Assembly: GCA_946222285.1 (NCBI GenBank)
Contig: CAMIIP010000001.1
Span: 124,001 to 188,000, forward strand
Direction of reading: 5' to 3'
Source of the DNA: an uncultured Rothia sp.
GTDB lineage: Bacteria > Actinomycetota > Actinomycetes > Actinomycetales > Micrococcaceae
DNA length: 64,000 nucleotides
Part shown: in pieces, positions 8,780 to 16,125 of the stretch
How the letters are laid out: every line of letters begins with the position of its first letter
Numbering within the stretch: position 1 is the first letter of the stretch
Translations under genes and position numbers: made by a program
Notes under the pieces: model-generated
The model's input: only the letters and a program-made list of their open reading frames with translations
What the model was told of the DNA's origin: nothing
Database searches by the model: none

Positions 8780-9724
8780 TCAGCCTTCTATCAGGCGCAC
8801 GGGTCGCTTGCGGAATTTAGCAAATTCAACGGTGGCGGCGTCGTCCTGAGCTTCGAGTAGGTTTGTGAAGCGCGTTTTCATGGTGTCAAATGCCTGCTTA
8901 TTCTTATCAATGAGCAGGAATTTACGCCCCAGTTGGTGGGCAGCATGACCGGTGGTTCCGCTACCGCCGAAAAAGTCGAGAATCCAGTCATCCTGCGTGG
9001 AACTTGCCTGAATAATACGGCGCAGAACACCCAAAGGTTTTTGAGTGGGATAGCCTGTTTTTTCGCGGCCGCTGGGAGAGACGATGGTGTGCCACCAGAC
9101 ATCGGTGGGTAACTTGCCCAGTGCTACCTTCTCTGGTGTAACCAGCCCGGGTGCCATATATGGTTCACGGTCTACTTCAGTGTTGTTGAAGTAGTAGTTT
9201 TTGGGATCTTTAACGTAGACGAGAATGTTGTCGTGTTTAGTGGGCCAACGTTTTTTAGAACGTGCCCCATAGTCATAGGCCCAAATGATTTCGTTGAGAA
9301 AACTTTCGCGTCCAAAGAGAATATCGAGCAAAACTTTAGCATAGTGTACCTCTCGGTAATCCAGATGTAGATAGAGCGTTCCCGAGGGTTTGAGAAGTCG
9401 CCAGGCTTCTTCAAGTCGTGGTTCAAGAAATTCCCAGAAGTCTTCAAAGGAATCATCGTAACTGGTGATTTTGCCGCGGATTGTCTCGTAAGTTTGTCCT
9501 TTATAACCTATCCGGTTGCCCTCTTCTGATCGGACCGTTTTGAGCGACTGCCGTTTTTGCACCTTGCCTGTATTGAAGGGAGGGTCAATATAGATGAGTT
9601 GAAAAGAGTCATCCGGTAATTCTCTAAGTACGCTGAGATTATCTCCCTGTACCAGGGTATTGGGCGAGTTAGGGGTCCAAATGGGTTCATGGGGCATGTC
9701 CTCAATCTTAACAGTGAATGACAT
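8780..9724 (-). CDS. Orphan DNA adenine methyltransferase, beta class
   Basis: 314 aa from ATG 9724; ATG 9697 is an alternative. An in-frame ATG at 9769 is unlikely, because a terminator hairpin ends 2 nt upstream of it. Motif IV DPPFN (IYIDPPFNTGK) precedes the SAM-binding motif I FFGGSGTTGHAA near the C-terminus, the order of beta-class N6-adenine (DPPF) methyltransferases such as CcrM or type III Mod subunits. TQKP, preceding motif I, is also typical. No restriction endonuclease or specificity gene adjoins, so it looks like a solitary enzyme. The recognition sequence cannot be read from the protein. It sits in the accessory-looking 8.8-11.5 kb stretch. Confidence 0.85.
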   Translation of the reverse strand: MSFTVKIEDMPHEPIWTPNSPNTLVQGDNLSVLRELPDDSFQLIYIDPPFNTGKVQKRQSLKTVRSEEGNRIGYKGQTYETIRGKITSYDDSFEDFWEFLEPRLEEAWRLLKPSGTLYLHLDYREVHYAKVLLDILFGRESFLNEIIWAYDYGARSKKRWPTKHDNILVYVKDPKNYYFNNTEVDREPYMAPGLVTPEKVALGKLPTDVWWHTIVSPSGREKTGYPTQKPLGVLRRIIQASSTQDDWILDFFGGSGTTGHAAHQLGRKFLLIDKNKQAFDTMKTRFTNLLEAQDDAATVEFAKFRKRPVRLIEG

Positions 9725-9770
9725 GAGAATGGCAATATTTGCAAGGAGTGACACCTTCTCTTCATACATT

Positions 9771-9813
9771 AAGCCTCGTGAGAGCCCTTATTGAAGGAAC
9801 TTTCACGAGGCTT
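9771..9813 (-). terminator. Terminator downstream of the C39-like peptidase gene
   Basis: Stem AAGCCTCGTGA(G)AG / CTTTCACGAGGCTT with a 16-nt loop, 25 nt past the peptidase stop. It separates that gene from the methyltransferase, which must therefore have its own promoter. Confidence 0.65.
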
Positions 9814-9838
9814 GAGGATGATTCCGATATTCTAAAGA

Positions 9839-10762
9839 TTAGAAAACGATGAGGTTCTGGTTGGGATTCACCCTGAGGTTGCTGTAGAGGAATTGGCGGA
9901 GAGTGTCTTCGTTAATTTCAACGGTGGAGTGGTTACTATTCAAGGGATTGGCAACTGTAAACATTCCCGTATTTGAGTTGTATCCTGACACATAGACATA
10001 GTGACCGTAGCCAGGAGCACCATCTTCAGGACCAACAATGCCGGTCTGTCCAAGAGCTATGGCGCGCTTGCCCTGCTTAATCTGATCGACTGCTGCCTGA
10101 GCGTCGTCGTCAATGTAAGAAGTAGACTGCAAACCGTAGCGTGAAAGCACAGAAGGGATCTCGTTGGTCGACAAATAACCTGAACCATTATGGATAGCTT
10201 CGGCACGCATATTCACGAGGTTAGATGCCATGTCATTGGGATTATAGTAAGACGGCGACTTACCGGCATGATTAAGAGCCATGAGCAAAACACTGGGGCC
10301 GCAGTCGATGTCCCCATAGGGCTGCCCCTGGCGCTGGTAGACAAAATCAAAGGAACTTTGATTGTTGTCTGCAACGGGAGTAGCAGAGCTTGGAGAAGTT
10401 TCTGCTGGCTGATTGGCTTCAGGAGTTTCAGACCTATCAGTTGCAGGATTATTCCAACTGCCCCAGGAATCCCAACCGGATATACCGTTCCAGGCTGTGT
10501 TATTCCAGCCGGTGGGTTGATACCAGTCGTTACCAGAAGACCAGTCATTGCTGTACGACCAGTCGTTACTGTAAGACCAGTTGCTCTGTTGCTGGACGTT
10601 AAAAGTATTATTTTGAAGATCTGACTGAGTGGCTATTCCAGCTGCGGAAGCGCCGGCTATAGAAGTAACAGTGCCAGTTAGTGCCAAGCCAACTACGCCA
10701 AGGGCTTTAACGGTAGAGGAGGTAACCGCAGGTTTACGCGATTCCGAGTGTCTGGGAGTCAT
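9839..10762 (-). CDS. Secreted C39-like cysteine peptidase with NDWSYS repeats
   Basis: 307 aa from ATG 10762 (GAGAGA upstream; an ATG 18 nt earlier has no ribosome site). Basic N-region, hydrophobic core (ALGVVGLALTGTVTSIAGASAAG) and likely cleavage near ASAAG mark a Sec signal peptide. A Trp/Asn/Ser-rich repeat region follows, then a Ser/Thr/Pro linker and a C39-like papain-fold domain. The nucleophile is in DIDCGP (about Cys154) and the His in GHYVYVSGY. The position usually occupied by Asp in this family reads VANPL, i.e. Asn. Related C39_2 proteins cleave peptides outside the cell; substrate here is unknown. The gene is monocistronic. Confidence 0.8.
   Translation of the reverse strand: MTPRHSESRKPAVTSSTVKALGVVGLALTGTVTSIAGASAAGIATQSDLQNNTFNVQQQSNWSYSNDWSYSNDWSSGNDWYQPTGWNNTAWNGISGWDSWGSWNNPATDRSETPEANQPAETSPSSATPVADNNQSSFDFVYQRQGQPYGDIDCGPSVLLMALNHAGKSPSYYNPNDMASNLVNMRAEAIHNGSGYLSTNEIPSVLSRYGLQSTSYIDDDAQAAVDQIKQGKRAIALGQTGIVGPEDGAPGYGHYVYVSGYNSNTGMFTVANPLNSNHSTVEINEDTLRQFLYSNLRVNPNQNLIVF
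10523..10582 (-). repeat. 18-bp tandem repeat encoding NDWSYS
   Basis: Just over three degenerate 18-bp units inside the peptidase gene encode NWSYS-NDWSYS-NDWSSG-NDW. Further Trp/Gly/Asn-rich sequence follows (GWNNTAWNGISGWDSWGSW). The DNA copies differ at third positions, so it is an old, selected repeat rather than a fresh expansion. Confidence 0.75.
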
Positions 10763-10926
10763 AGAGATTCTCTCGATCATTGGTCAAAAGGTAAGAGTGT
10801 GTTGCTTACTCAGTTCATAATGGTATGCCCTATCAGCAGTTTACTGAGTGAATTATTTAGCCTTGTCAGCATGAATAGGGATGAGTTCACCATATATGCT
10901 GGCGTGGAACTGCTTAGACTTATGAC

Positions 10927-11544
10927 ATGAGCACATTGCATCCTTCACCGCTAAACGGACGTAAACCGCAGAAAGAGGAACTGCACAATTTCGAAGACGC
11001 CGAGATCACTGACCGCTTGCCTACTGCAGAAAACCCCTACCCCGTGAAGTTACTCATGGTGGGGATTAATCCGGGTTTATGGACCGCTGCGGTCAACGCG
11101 CCCTTCGCCCATCCGGGTAACCGTTTTTGGCCTTCCCTAGACGTTGCGGGAATTATGTCCCCCAAGGTTGACGCTTCAACCGGTCTGAGTGATGAAGACG
11201 AGCAAAAACTTATCGACCAGGGCATTGCGATTACTAACCTGGTTCCGCGTGCTTCGGTTCGTGCCGATGAGCTGACCAAAGAAGAACTCCTCGAATCACG
11301 GGAACGCATTACCGCTCTGGCACAGGAGCTAAAGCCCTCCGCCGTCGCCATTATTGGCATTACTGCCTATCGCACCGCTTTTTCTGACCGCAAGGCGAAG
11401 CTAGGTCAGCAAGACACGAGTGAAATCGAAGGCTGGCCGGACGACGTCGCGCTGTGGGTTACCCCGCAGCCCTCGGGACTTAACGCCCATGAAACCGTTG
11501 AAAGCCTGGGCGAGAAGTGGAAGGTTATCTGGGATTCGCTGTAA
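10927..11544 (+). CDS. mug: G/U mismatch-specific uracil-DNA glycosylase (Mug/UdgB-like)
   Basis: 205 aa. Motif 1 GINPGLWTA and FAHPGNRFWPSL match the Mug family (GINPG...FAHPxNRFW), and the second active-site region reads VTPQPSGLNAH. Mug removes uracil or ethenocytosine opposite G in DNA. Asn in GINPG is the expected catalytic residue. ATG at 10927 lies only a few nt after TTATGAC with no strong ribosome site, so it may be leaderless. The C39 peptidase gene is divergent, with 164 nt between the starts. The downstream terminator is shared with acnA. Confidence 0.85.
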   Translation: MSTLHPSPLNGRKPQKEELHNFEDAEITDRLPTAENPYPVKLLMVGINPGLWTAAVNAPFAHPGNRFWPSLDVAGIMSPKVDASTGLSDEDEQKLIDQGIAITNLVPRASVRADELTKEELLESRERITALAQELKPSAVAIIGITAYRTAFSDRKAKLGQQDTSEIEGWPDDVALWVTPQPSGLNAHETVESLGEKWKVIWDSL

Positions 11545-11552
11545 ATAAACAA

Positions 11553-11595
11553 AAGAGCTGGGCCGCTCCCCTTTCGAGGAAGTAGCCCAGCTCTT
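11553..11595. terminator. Bidirectional terminator between mug and acnA
   Basis: An 11-bp perfect stem AAGAGCTGGGC / GCCCAGCTCTT with a GC-rich loop lies between convergent mug and acnA. An A-run flanks one side; the T-run is short, so it is probably stronger for the acnA transcript. Confidence 0.8.
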
Positions 11596-11632
11596 GAGTG
11601 AAAACCGGCAACTAGGCCAGTCTCAGCGATGC

Positions 11633-14443
11633 CTACTTAGAACCGCGAACCAGGTTACGCAGAACGTACTGCAGAATACCGCCATTGCGGTAGTAATCTG
11701 CTTCACCGGGGGTGTCGATACGAACAACAGCATCGAATTCGGTCTTTGCACCGTCTTCAGCCGTAGCTGTTACCTTCACGGTCTTAGGAGTCTTGCCTTT
11801 GTTGAGCTCGGTAAGACCTTCAATATCGAAGGTCTCTGTGCCGGTAAGACCCAAAGACTCGTGGGATTCGCCCTCGGGGAACTGCAGAGGTACAACGCCC
11901 ATACCAATCAGGTTAGAACGGTGAATACGCTCGAAGGACTCAGTAATAACTGCCTTCACGCCCAGAAGGGTAGTGCCCTTAGCAGCCCAGTCACGGGATG
12001 AACCGGTGCCGTATTCTTTACCGCCGAGAACAACCAAAGGAATTCCAGCTTCCTGGTAGTTCTGAGCAGCATCGTAGACGGTGGACTCAGCGCCGTCGCG
12101 GGTGAAGTCACGAGTGAAACCGCCTTCTACGCCGTCCAGCAACTGGTTCTTGATACGGATGTTGGCGAAGGTACCGCGAATCATGACCTCGTGGTTACCG
12201 CGGCGTGAGCCGTAGGAGTTGAAGTCCTTACGCTCAACGCCGTGTTCAATCAGGTACTTACCAGCGGGGGTATCTGACTTGAAGGAACCAGCAGGTGAGA
12301 TGTGGTCGGTAGTGACCGAATCGCCGAGTTTGAGTAGAACGCGAGCGCCCTTGATATCTTCCACGGGGGTGATATCCATGCTCATACCCTCGAAGTACGG
12401 GGGCTTACGCACGTAGGTTGACTCTACGTCCCACTCGAAGGTGTTGCCGGTGGGAGTATCGAGTGACTGCCAACGCTCGTCACCATCGAAGATGGTTCCG
12501 TATTCGTTGTTGTACATATCGGTATCAACTGCCGAGGCAATGATTTTTTCAACTTCTGCAGGGTCGGGCCAGATGTCCTTGAGATAAACGTCGTTACCTT
12601 CAGAATCCTTGCCCAGGGCATCTTTCTCGAAGTCGAAGTCCATGGTGCCAGCCAACGCGTAAGCGATAACCAACGGAGGAGATGCCAGGTAGTTCATCTT
12701 CACATCGGGTGAGATGCGACCTTCGAAGTTACGGTTACCGGAGAGAACTGCGGTAACCGAAAGATCATTCTCGCTGATTGCTTCGGAAATCTCCGGTTCC
12801 AGGGGGCCAGAGTTACCGATGCAGGTTGCACAACCATAGCCAACCACATAGAAACCGAGCTTTTCCAGTTCAGGAAGTAGACCAGCTTTTTCGTAGTAGT
12901 CGGTAACTACCTTAGAACCGGGAGCGATGGAAGTCTTGACCCAGGGCTGAGCAGTGAGACCCTTAGCCGCAGCATTGCGTGCCAGAATACCTGCTGCAAG
13001 CATGACGGAGGGGTTAGAGGTGTTGGTGCAGGAAGTAATCGATGCAATGGAAACTGCGCCGTGATCGAGTTGGAACTCACGACCGTCTGCCATCTTGACA
13101 TCTACTTTGTTGGAAGCGCGACCTAGAAGCTTCTTAGGGGCGGTGCTTTCAAACTCCCCTACCTGCTCCTCGGGATCCTCTTCGCCGGGTGCGCCGGTAG
13201 CGTCCGATGCGGGGAAAGATTCTTCGAGTTCAACGTCAAGATCGGTCTGCTCAACATAGTTGGGCAAATCATTGCGGAACTGCTTCTTTGCTGAATCTAG
13301 CTCGATGCGGTCCTGTGGGCGCTTAGGTCCAGCGATAGAAGGAACAACAGTAGAAAGATCCAGTTCCAGGTATTCGGAGTATTCAACCTCAACCGAAGGA
13401 TCGTGCCATAGGCCCTGTTCCTTGGTGTACTGCTCAACCAGGGCAATCTGCTCTTCGGAGCGTCCGGTCAGGCGTAGGTAGTCAAGGGTGACGGCATCAA
13501 TCGGGAAGATTGCTGCCGTAGAGCCGAACTCGGGGCTCATGTTACCGATGGTCGCACGGTTAGCCAGGGGCACCTGGGTAACACCTTCGCCGTAGAACTC
13601 AACGAACTTACCAACGACGCCCTGCTTACGGAGCATCTCGGTGATGGTGAGAACGACGTCGGTTGCGGTTGCACCCGAAGGAATCGAACCGGTGAGCTTG
13701 AAACCGACCACGCGAGGAATCAGCATGGAAACGGGCTGCCCCAGCATAGCTGCTTCTGCTTCAATGCCGCCAACGCCCCAGCCAAGAACGCCAAGACCGT
13801 TCACCATAGTGGTGTGGGAATCGGTGCCCACGAGGGTATCGGGGTAAGCGCGGAGAACGCCGTCTACTTCGCGGGACATCACGGTGCGTGCCAGGTACTC
13901 AATATTGACCTGGTGAACGATGCCCATTCCCGGGGGAACTACCTTGAAATCGTCAAAGGCACCCTGACCCCAGCGAAGGAACTTGTAGCGTTCGCCGTTG
14001 CGTTCGTATTCGATATCCATGTTGCGGGTAATCGCATCTGCGGTACCGAAATTATCAATCTGAACCGAGTGATCAATAACGAGCTCAGCAGGAGCCAGCG
14101 GATTAATCTTGGATGGCTCACCGCCAAGATCCTTGACTGCTTCACGCATGGTGGCGAGGTCCACGATGCAGGGAACGCCAGTGAAATCTTGCATAATCAC
14201 GCGAGCGGGAGTGAACTGAATTTCAGTGTTGGGCTCGTCGTTGGGGTTCCAGTTAGCCAGGGCATTAATGTGATCCTGGGTGATGTTGGCACCGTCTTCG
14301 GTACGCAACAGGTTTTCCAGAAGAACCTTGAGCGAGTAAGGGAGTTTCTCTGATCCCTTGACCGCATTCAGGCGGTAAATTTCGTATTCGGTACCTTTGA
14401 CGTTTAGAACGCCCTTTGAACCGAAGCTATCCACAGTAGTCAT
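11633..14443 (-). CDS. acnA: Aconitate hydratase AcnA
   Basis: 936 aa, the size of bacterial aconitase A/IRP1. It interconverts citrate and isocitrate with a [4Fe-4S] cluster. Cluster cysteines are in SITSCTNTSNP and GYGCATCIGNSGP. Substrate-binding signatures include DSHTTMVNGLGVLGWGVGG, SVTTDHISPAGS, NSYGSRRGNHEVM and GKEYGTGSSRDWAAKG. An acidic insert at about residues 395-445 (EEDPEEQVGEF) is typical of actinobacterial forms. ATG is preceded by GAGAGGAGTTCCAC. Monocistronic; a small palindrome lies upstream. Confidence 0.97.
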   Translation of the reverse strand: MTTVDSFGSKGVLNVKGTEYEIYRLNAVKGSEKLPYSLKVLLENLLRTEDGANITQDHINALANWNPNDEPNTEIQFTPARVIMQDFTGVPCIVDLATMREAVKDLGGEPSKINPLAPAELVIDHSVQIDNFGTADAITRNMDIEYERNGERYKFLRWGQGAFDDFKVVPPGMGIVHQVNIEYLARTVMSREVDGVLRAYPDTLVGTDSHTTMVNGLGVLGWGVGGIEAEAAMLGQPVSMLIPRVVGFKLTGSIPSGATATDVVLTITEMLRKQGVVGKFVEFYGEGVTQVPLANRATIGNMSPEFGSTAAIFPIDAVTLDYLRLTGRSEEQIALVEQYTKEQGLWHDPSVEVEYSEYLELDLSTVVPSIAGPKRPQDRIELDSAKKQFRNDLPNYVEQTDLDVELEESFPASDATGAPGEEDPEEQVGEFESTAPKKLLGRASNKVDVKMADGREFQLDHGAVSIASITSCTNTSNPSVMLAAGILARNAAAKGLTAQPWVKTSIAPGSKVVTDYYEKAGLLPELEKLGFYVVGYGCATCIGNSGPLEPEISEAISENDLSVTAVLSGNRNFEGRISPDVKMNYLASPPLVIAYALAGTMDFDFEKDALGKDSEGNDVYLKDIWPDPAEVEKIIASAVDTDMYNNEYGTIFDGDERWQSLDTPTGNTFEWDVESTYVRKPPYFEGMSMDITPVEDIKGARVLLKLGDSVTTDHISPAGSFKSDTPAGKYLIEHGVERKDFNSYGSRRGNHEVMIRGTFANIRIKNQLLDGVEGGFTRDFTRDGAESTVYDAAQNYQEAGIPLVVLGGKEYGTGSSRDWAAKGTTLLGVKAVITESFERIHRSNLIGMGVVPLQFPEGESHESLGLTGTETFDIEGLTELNKGKTPKTVKVTATAEDGAKTEFDAVVRIDTPGEADYYRNGGILQYVLRNLVRGSK

Positions 14444-14508
14444 GTGGAACTCCTCTCGACACTGGTCAGTGGGGTAAGCCTGTCTAAGTCTCTGAAAAAG
14501 TTCGCGTA

Positions 14509-14522
14509 TTTACCGAGGTAAA
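14509..14522. promoter_or_regulatory. Palindrome upstream of acnA, possible operator
   Basis: TTTACC-GA-GGTAAA, a perfect 6-bp inverted repeat with a 2-bp spacer, lies 66 nt upstream of the acnA start in the 190-nt intergenic region. No regulator gene adjoins; function is a guess. Confidence 0.25.
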
Positions 14523-14634
14523 CTCGCTCTTCTGAGTTAGAGACAATGTGACACTAAGCTTATTTATCTACAGTGTACCCGCTGGAGCCAAAAACCTATT
14601 TTCGCAACAAAACCCTGACTAAATACAACGTCTT

Positions 14635-16125
14635 TTAGAAACGCACGAACCGCGCCACGGTTTCTACATGGTGGGTGTTGGGATAAAGATCAAAACTTTC
14701 CAGGCGATCAATTCTCCAACCCAGCTCACGCATGTATCCCGTATCGCGCCCCAATGCCGCCGGGTCACAGGCAACGTAGACCACGGCTCGCGGATTCAGA
14801 CTAGAAATCAGCTCACACACCTGTTTGCCTGCACCTTCGCGCGAGGGATCAAGTACGACGACGTCCGGGCTCGCCGCCCGTCGATACTGCGGTTTTACGT
14901 TCTGCGATCTGCCCGACGACTTTGTATTCTGAGACTTTTTCGAAATTTCACCCAGAACCTTAGCTACATCGCCGCGCACGGGAACAATCTGCGTTTTTTT
15001 CGATGCTACCGTGCGCGAGACTCCCCCCGCCACAAAATTATCTTCAGCGTTAGCGCTAGTAACGGGCGAACCCTCCACCGCTAAAACATAACCGTCAGCA
15101 CCCACGGCATCGGCAGCAACAGCGGTAAAGAGACCAGCCCCCGAATACAGATCCAGTACCGACTCCCCCGCCTTAAAATCAGCGAAGTCTCGCACAGTAG
15201 CGGCAAGAATTTGCGGCGCTAACCTGTGGTTCTGCCAGAAACCGGAGCCGTCCACGGCAAAAGTAAACGTAGTACCTTCAAGCGTGAACCGCTCGATCAG
15301 GCGCGGGCTACCCCAGTTAACATCTAGGGCTCGCTCACCGCGGCGTCGTCCAGCAATTCGCTCTGCGGTGATCTTAGCGCAAACCTCCTGATCCAAATCA
15401 CCCCAGAGTTTCTCTAGCTGATCGGCAAGCTGGTTCTCTACCTGCCCAGGAGTCTGGGGCGAACGCACGGTGAACTGCACAAACCGCTGCCCGGTAGATG
15501 AGACTGCGGCATCTACGCGTGAAAAATCCGAAAGGTCGAGTTTCTCTAGATGAAGCTCAGCGATTTCTGAAGCTGCCAGCGGAAAATTCTCAACAGCCCG
15601 GGCAGAATCGGACTGGTAAGGATACATGGCAATATGACCGGATGAATCCACGCCAAAGTGAACGCGAGTACGCTGGCTAAGGTCTTGCGCGGAGAGTTCA
15701 TGAACGGTCAGCGATTCTAAGAGGGCATTATCGGCGTTCATACCGCCCAAACGCACGAGCTGTTCGGCAACTACTGCCTTTTTATAGTCACGCTGAGTAG
15801 CAGGTTCAATGTGCCCAAACTCCATACCTCCCAGAGGCGCACGGTTTTCTGCATAAGTAGCCAAAGCATCGGCAGGTGCCCAGGGATGCTGACGGCGCTT
15901 CGGTGAAGATTCAAGAACCTCTATCACATCTGCAAAATAAAAACGTTGTTTGGGACCGGTACCGGTAATTCGGGAACGAACGGTTTCTCCCAGCAGAGCA
16001 TGCCGAACGAAGAATACGCGCCCCTCATAGCGAGCAACTAGAGCACCACCGTGGGCAACTCGCTCAGGTGTGAGGGTAACGCTCTCGCCCACAGCAAAAG
16101 TAGGGCGGTATTTTTCTGAATTCAC
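14635..16125 (-). CDS. TRAM-domain class I SAM-dependent RNA (uracil-5-)methyltransferase
   Basis: 496 aa from GTG 16125, whose first base is the last base of the preceding TAG stop (TAGTG). This suggests translational coupling; AGAAAGAG lies about 8 nt upstream. A longer upstream frame is non-coding overlap. An N-terminal TRAM domain (about residues 6-65, GESVTLTPERVAHGGALVARYEGRVFF) is followed by a TrmA/RumA-type methyltransferase fold. SAM motif: LDLYSGAGLFT. Catalytic region: DVVVLDPSREGAGKQV. The later YVACDPAALGRDT contains the nucleophilic Cys. It likely makes m5U in rRNA or tRNA. The 4Fe-4S cysteine set of RumA is not evident. Confidence 0.85.
   Translation of the reverse strand: MNSEKYRPTFAVGESVTLTPERVAHGGALVARYEGRVFFVRHALLGETVRSRITGTGPKQRFYFADVIEVLESSPKRRQHPWAPADALATYAENRAPLGGMEFGHIEPATQRDYKKAVVAEQLVRLGGMNADNALLESLTVHELSAQDLSQRTRVHFGVDSSGHIAMYPYQSDSARAVENFPLAASEIAELHLEKLDLSDFSRVDAAVSSTGQRFVQFTVRSPQTPGQVENQLADQLEKLWGDLDQEVCAKITAERIAGRRRGERALDVNWGSPRLIERFTLEGTTFTFAVDGSGFWQNHRLAPQILAATVRDFADFKAGESVLDLYSGAGLFTAVAADAVGADGYVLAVEGSPVTSANAEDNFVAGGVSRTVASKKTQIVPVRGDVAKVLGEISKKSQNTKSSGRSQNVKPQYRRAASPDVVVLDPSREGAGKQVCELISSLNPRAVVYVACDPAALGRDTGYMRELGWRIDRLESFDLYPNTHHVETVARFVRF

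Noticed and set aside
10190..10624. 144-codon ORF opposite the C39-like peptidase, and the tandem repeat as a possible CRISPR or satellite
   Set aside because: The repeat is in-frame coding sequence for NDWSYS on the other strand, with no spacers; the antisense ORF is its shadow.
13814..14353. 179-codon plus-strand ORF opposite acnA
   Set aside because: Antisense to conserved aconitase sequence with no ribosome site or recognisable motif.
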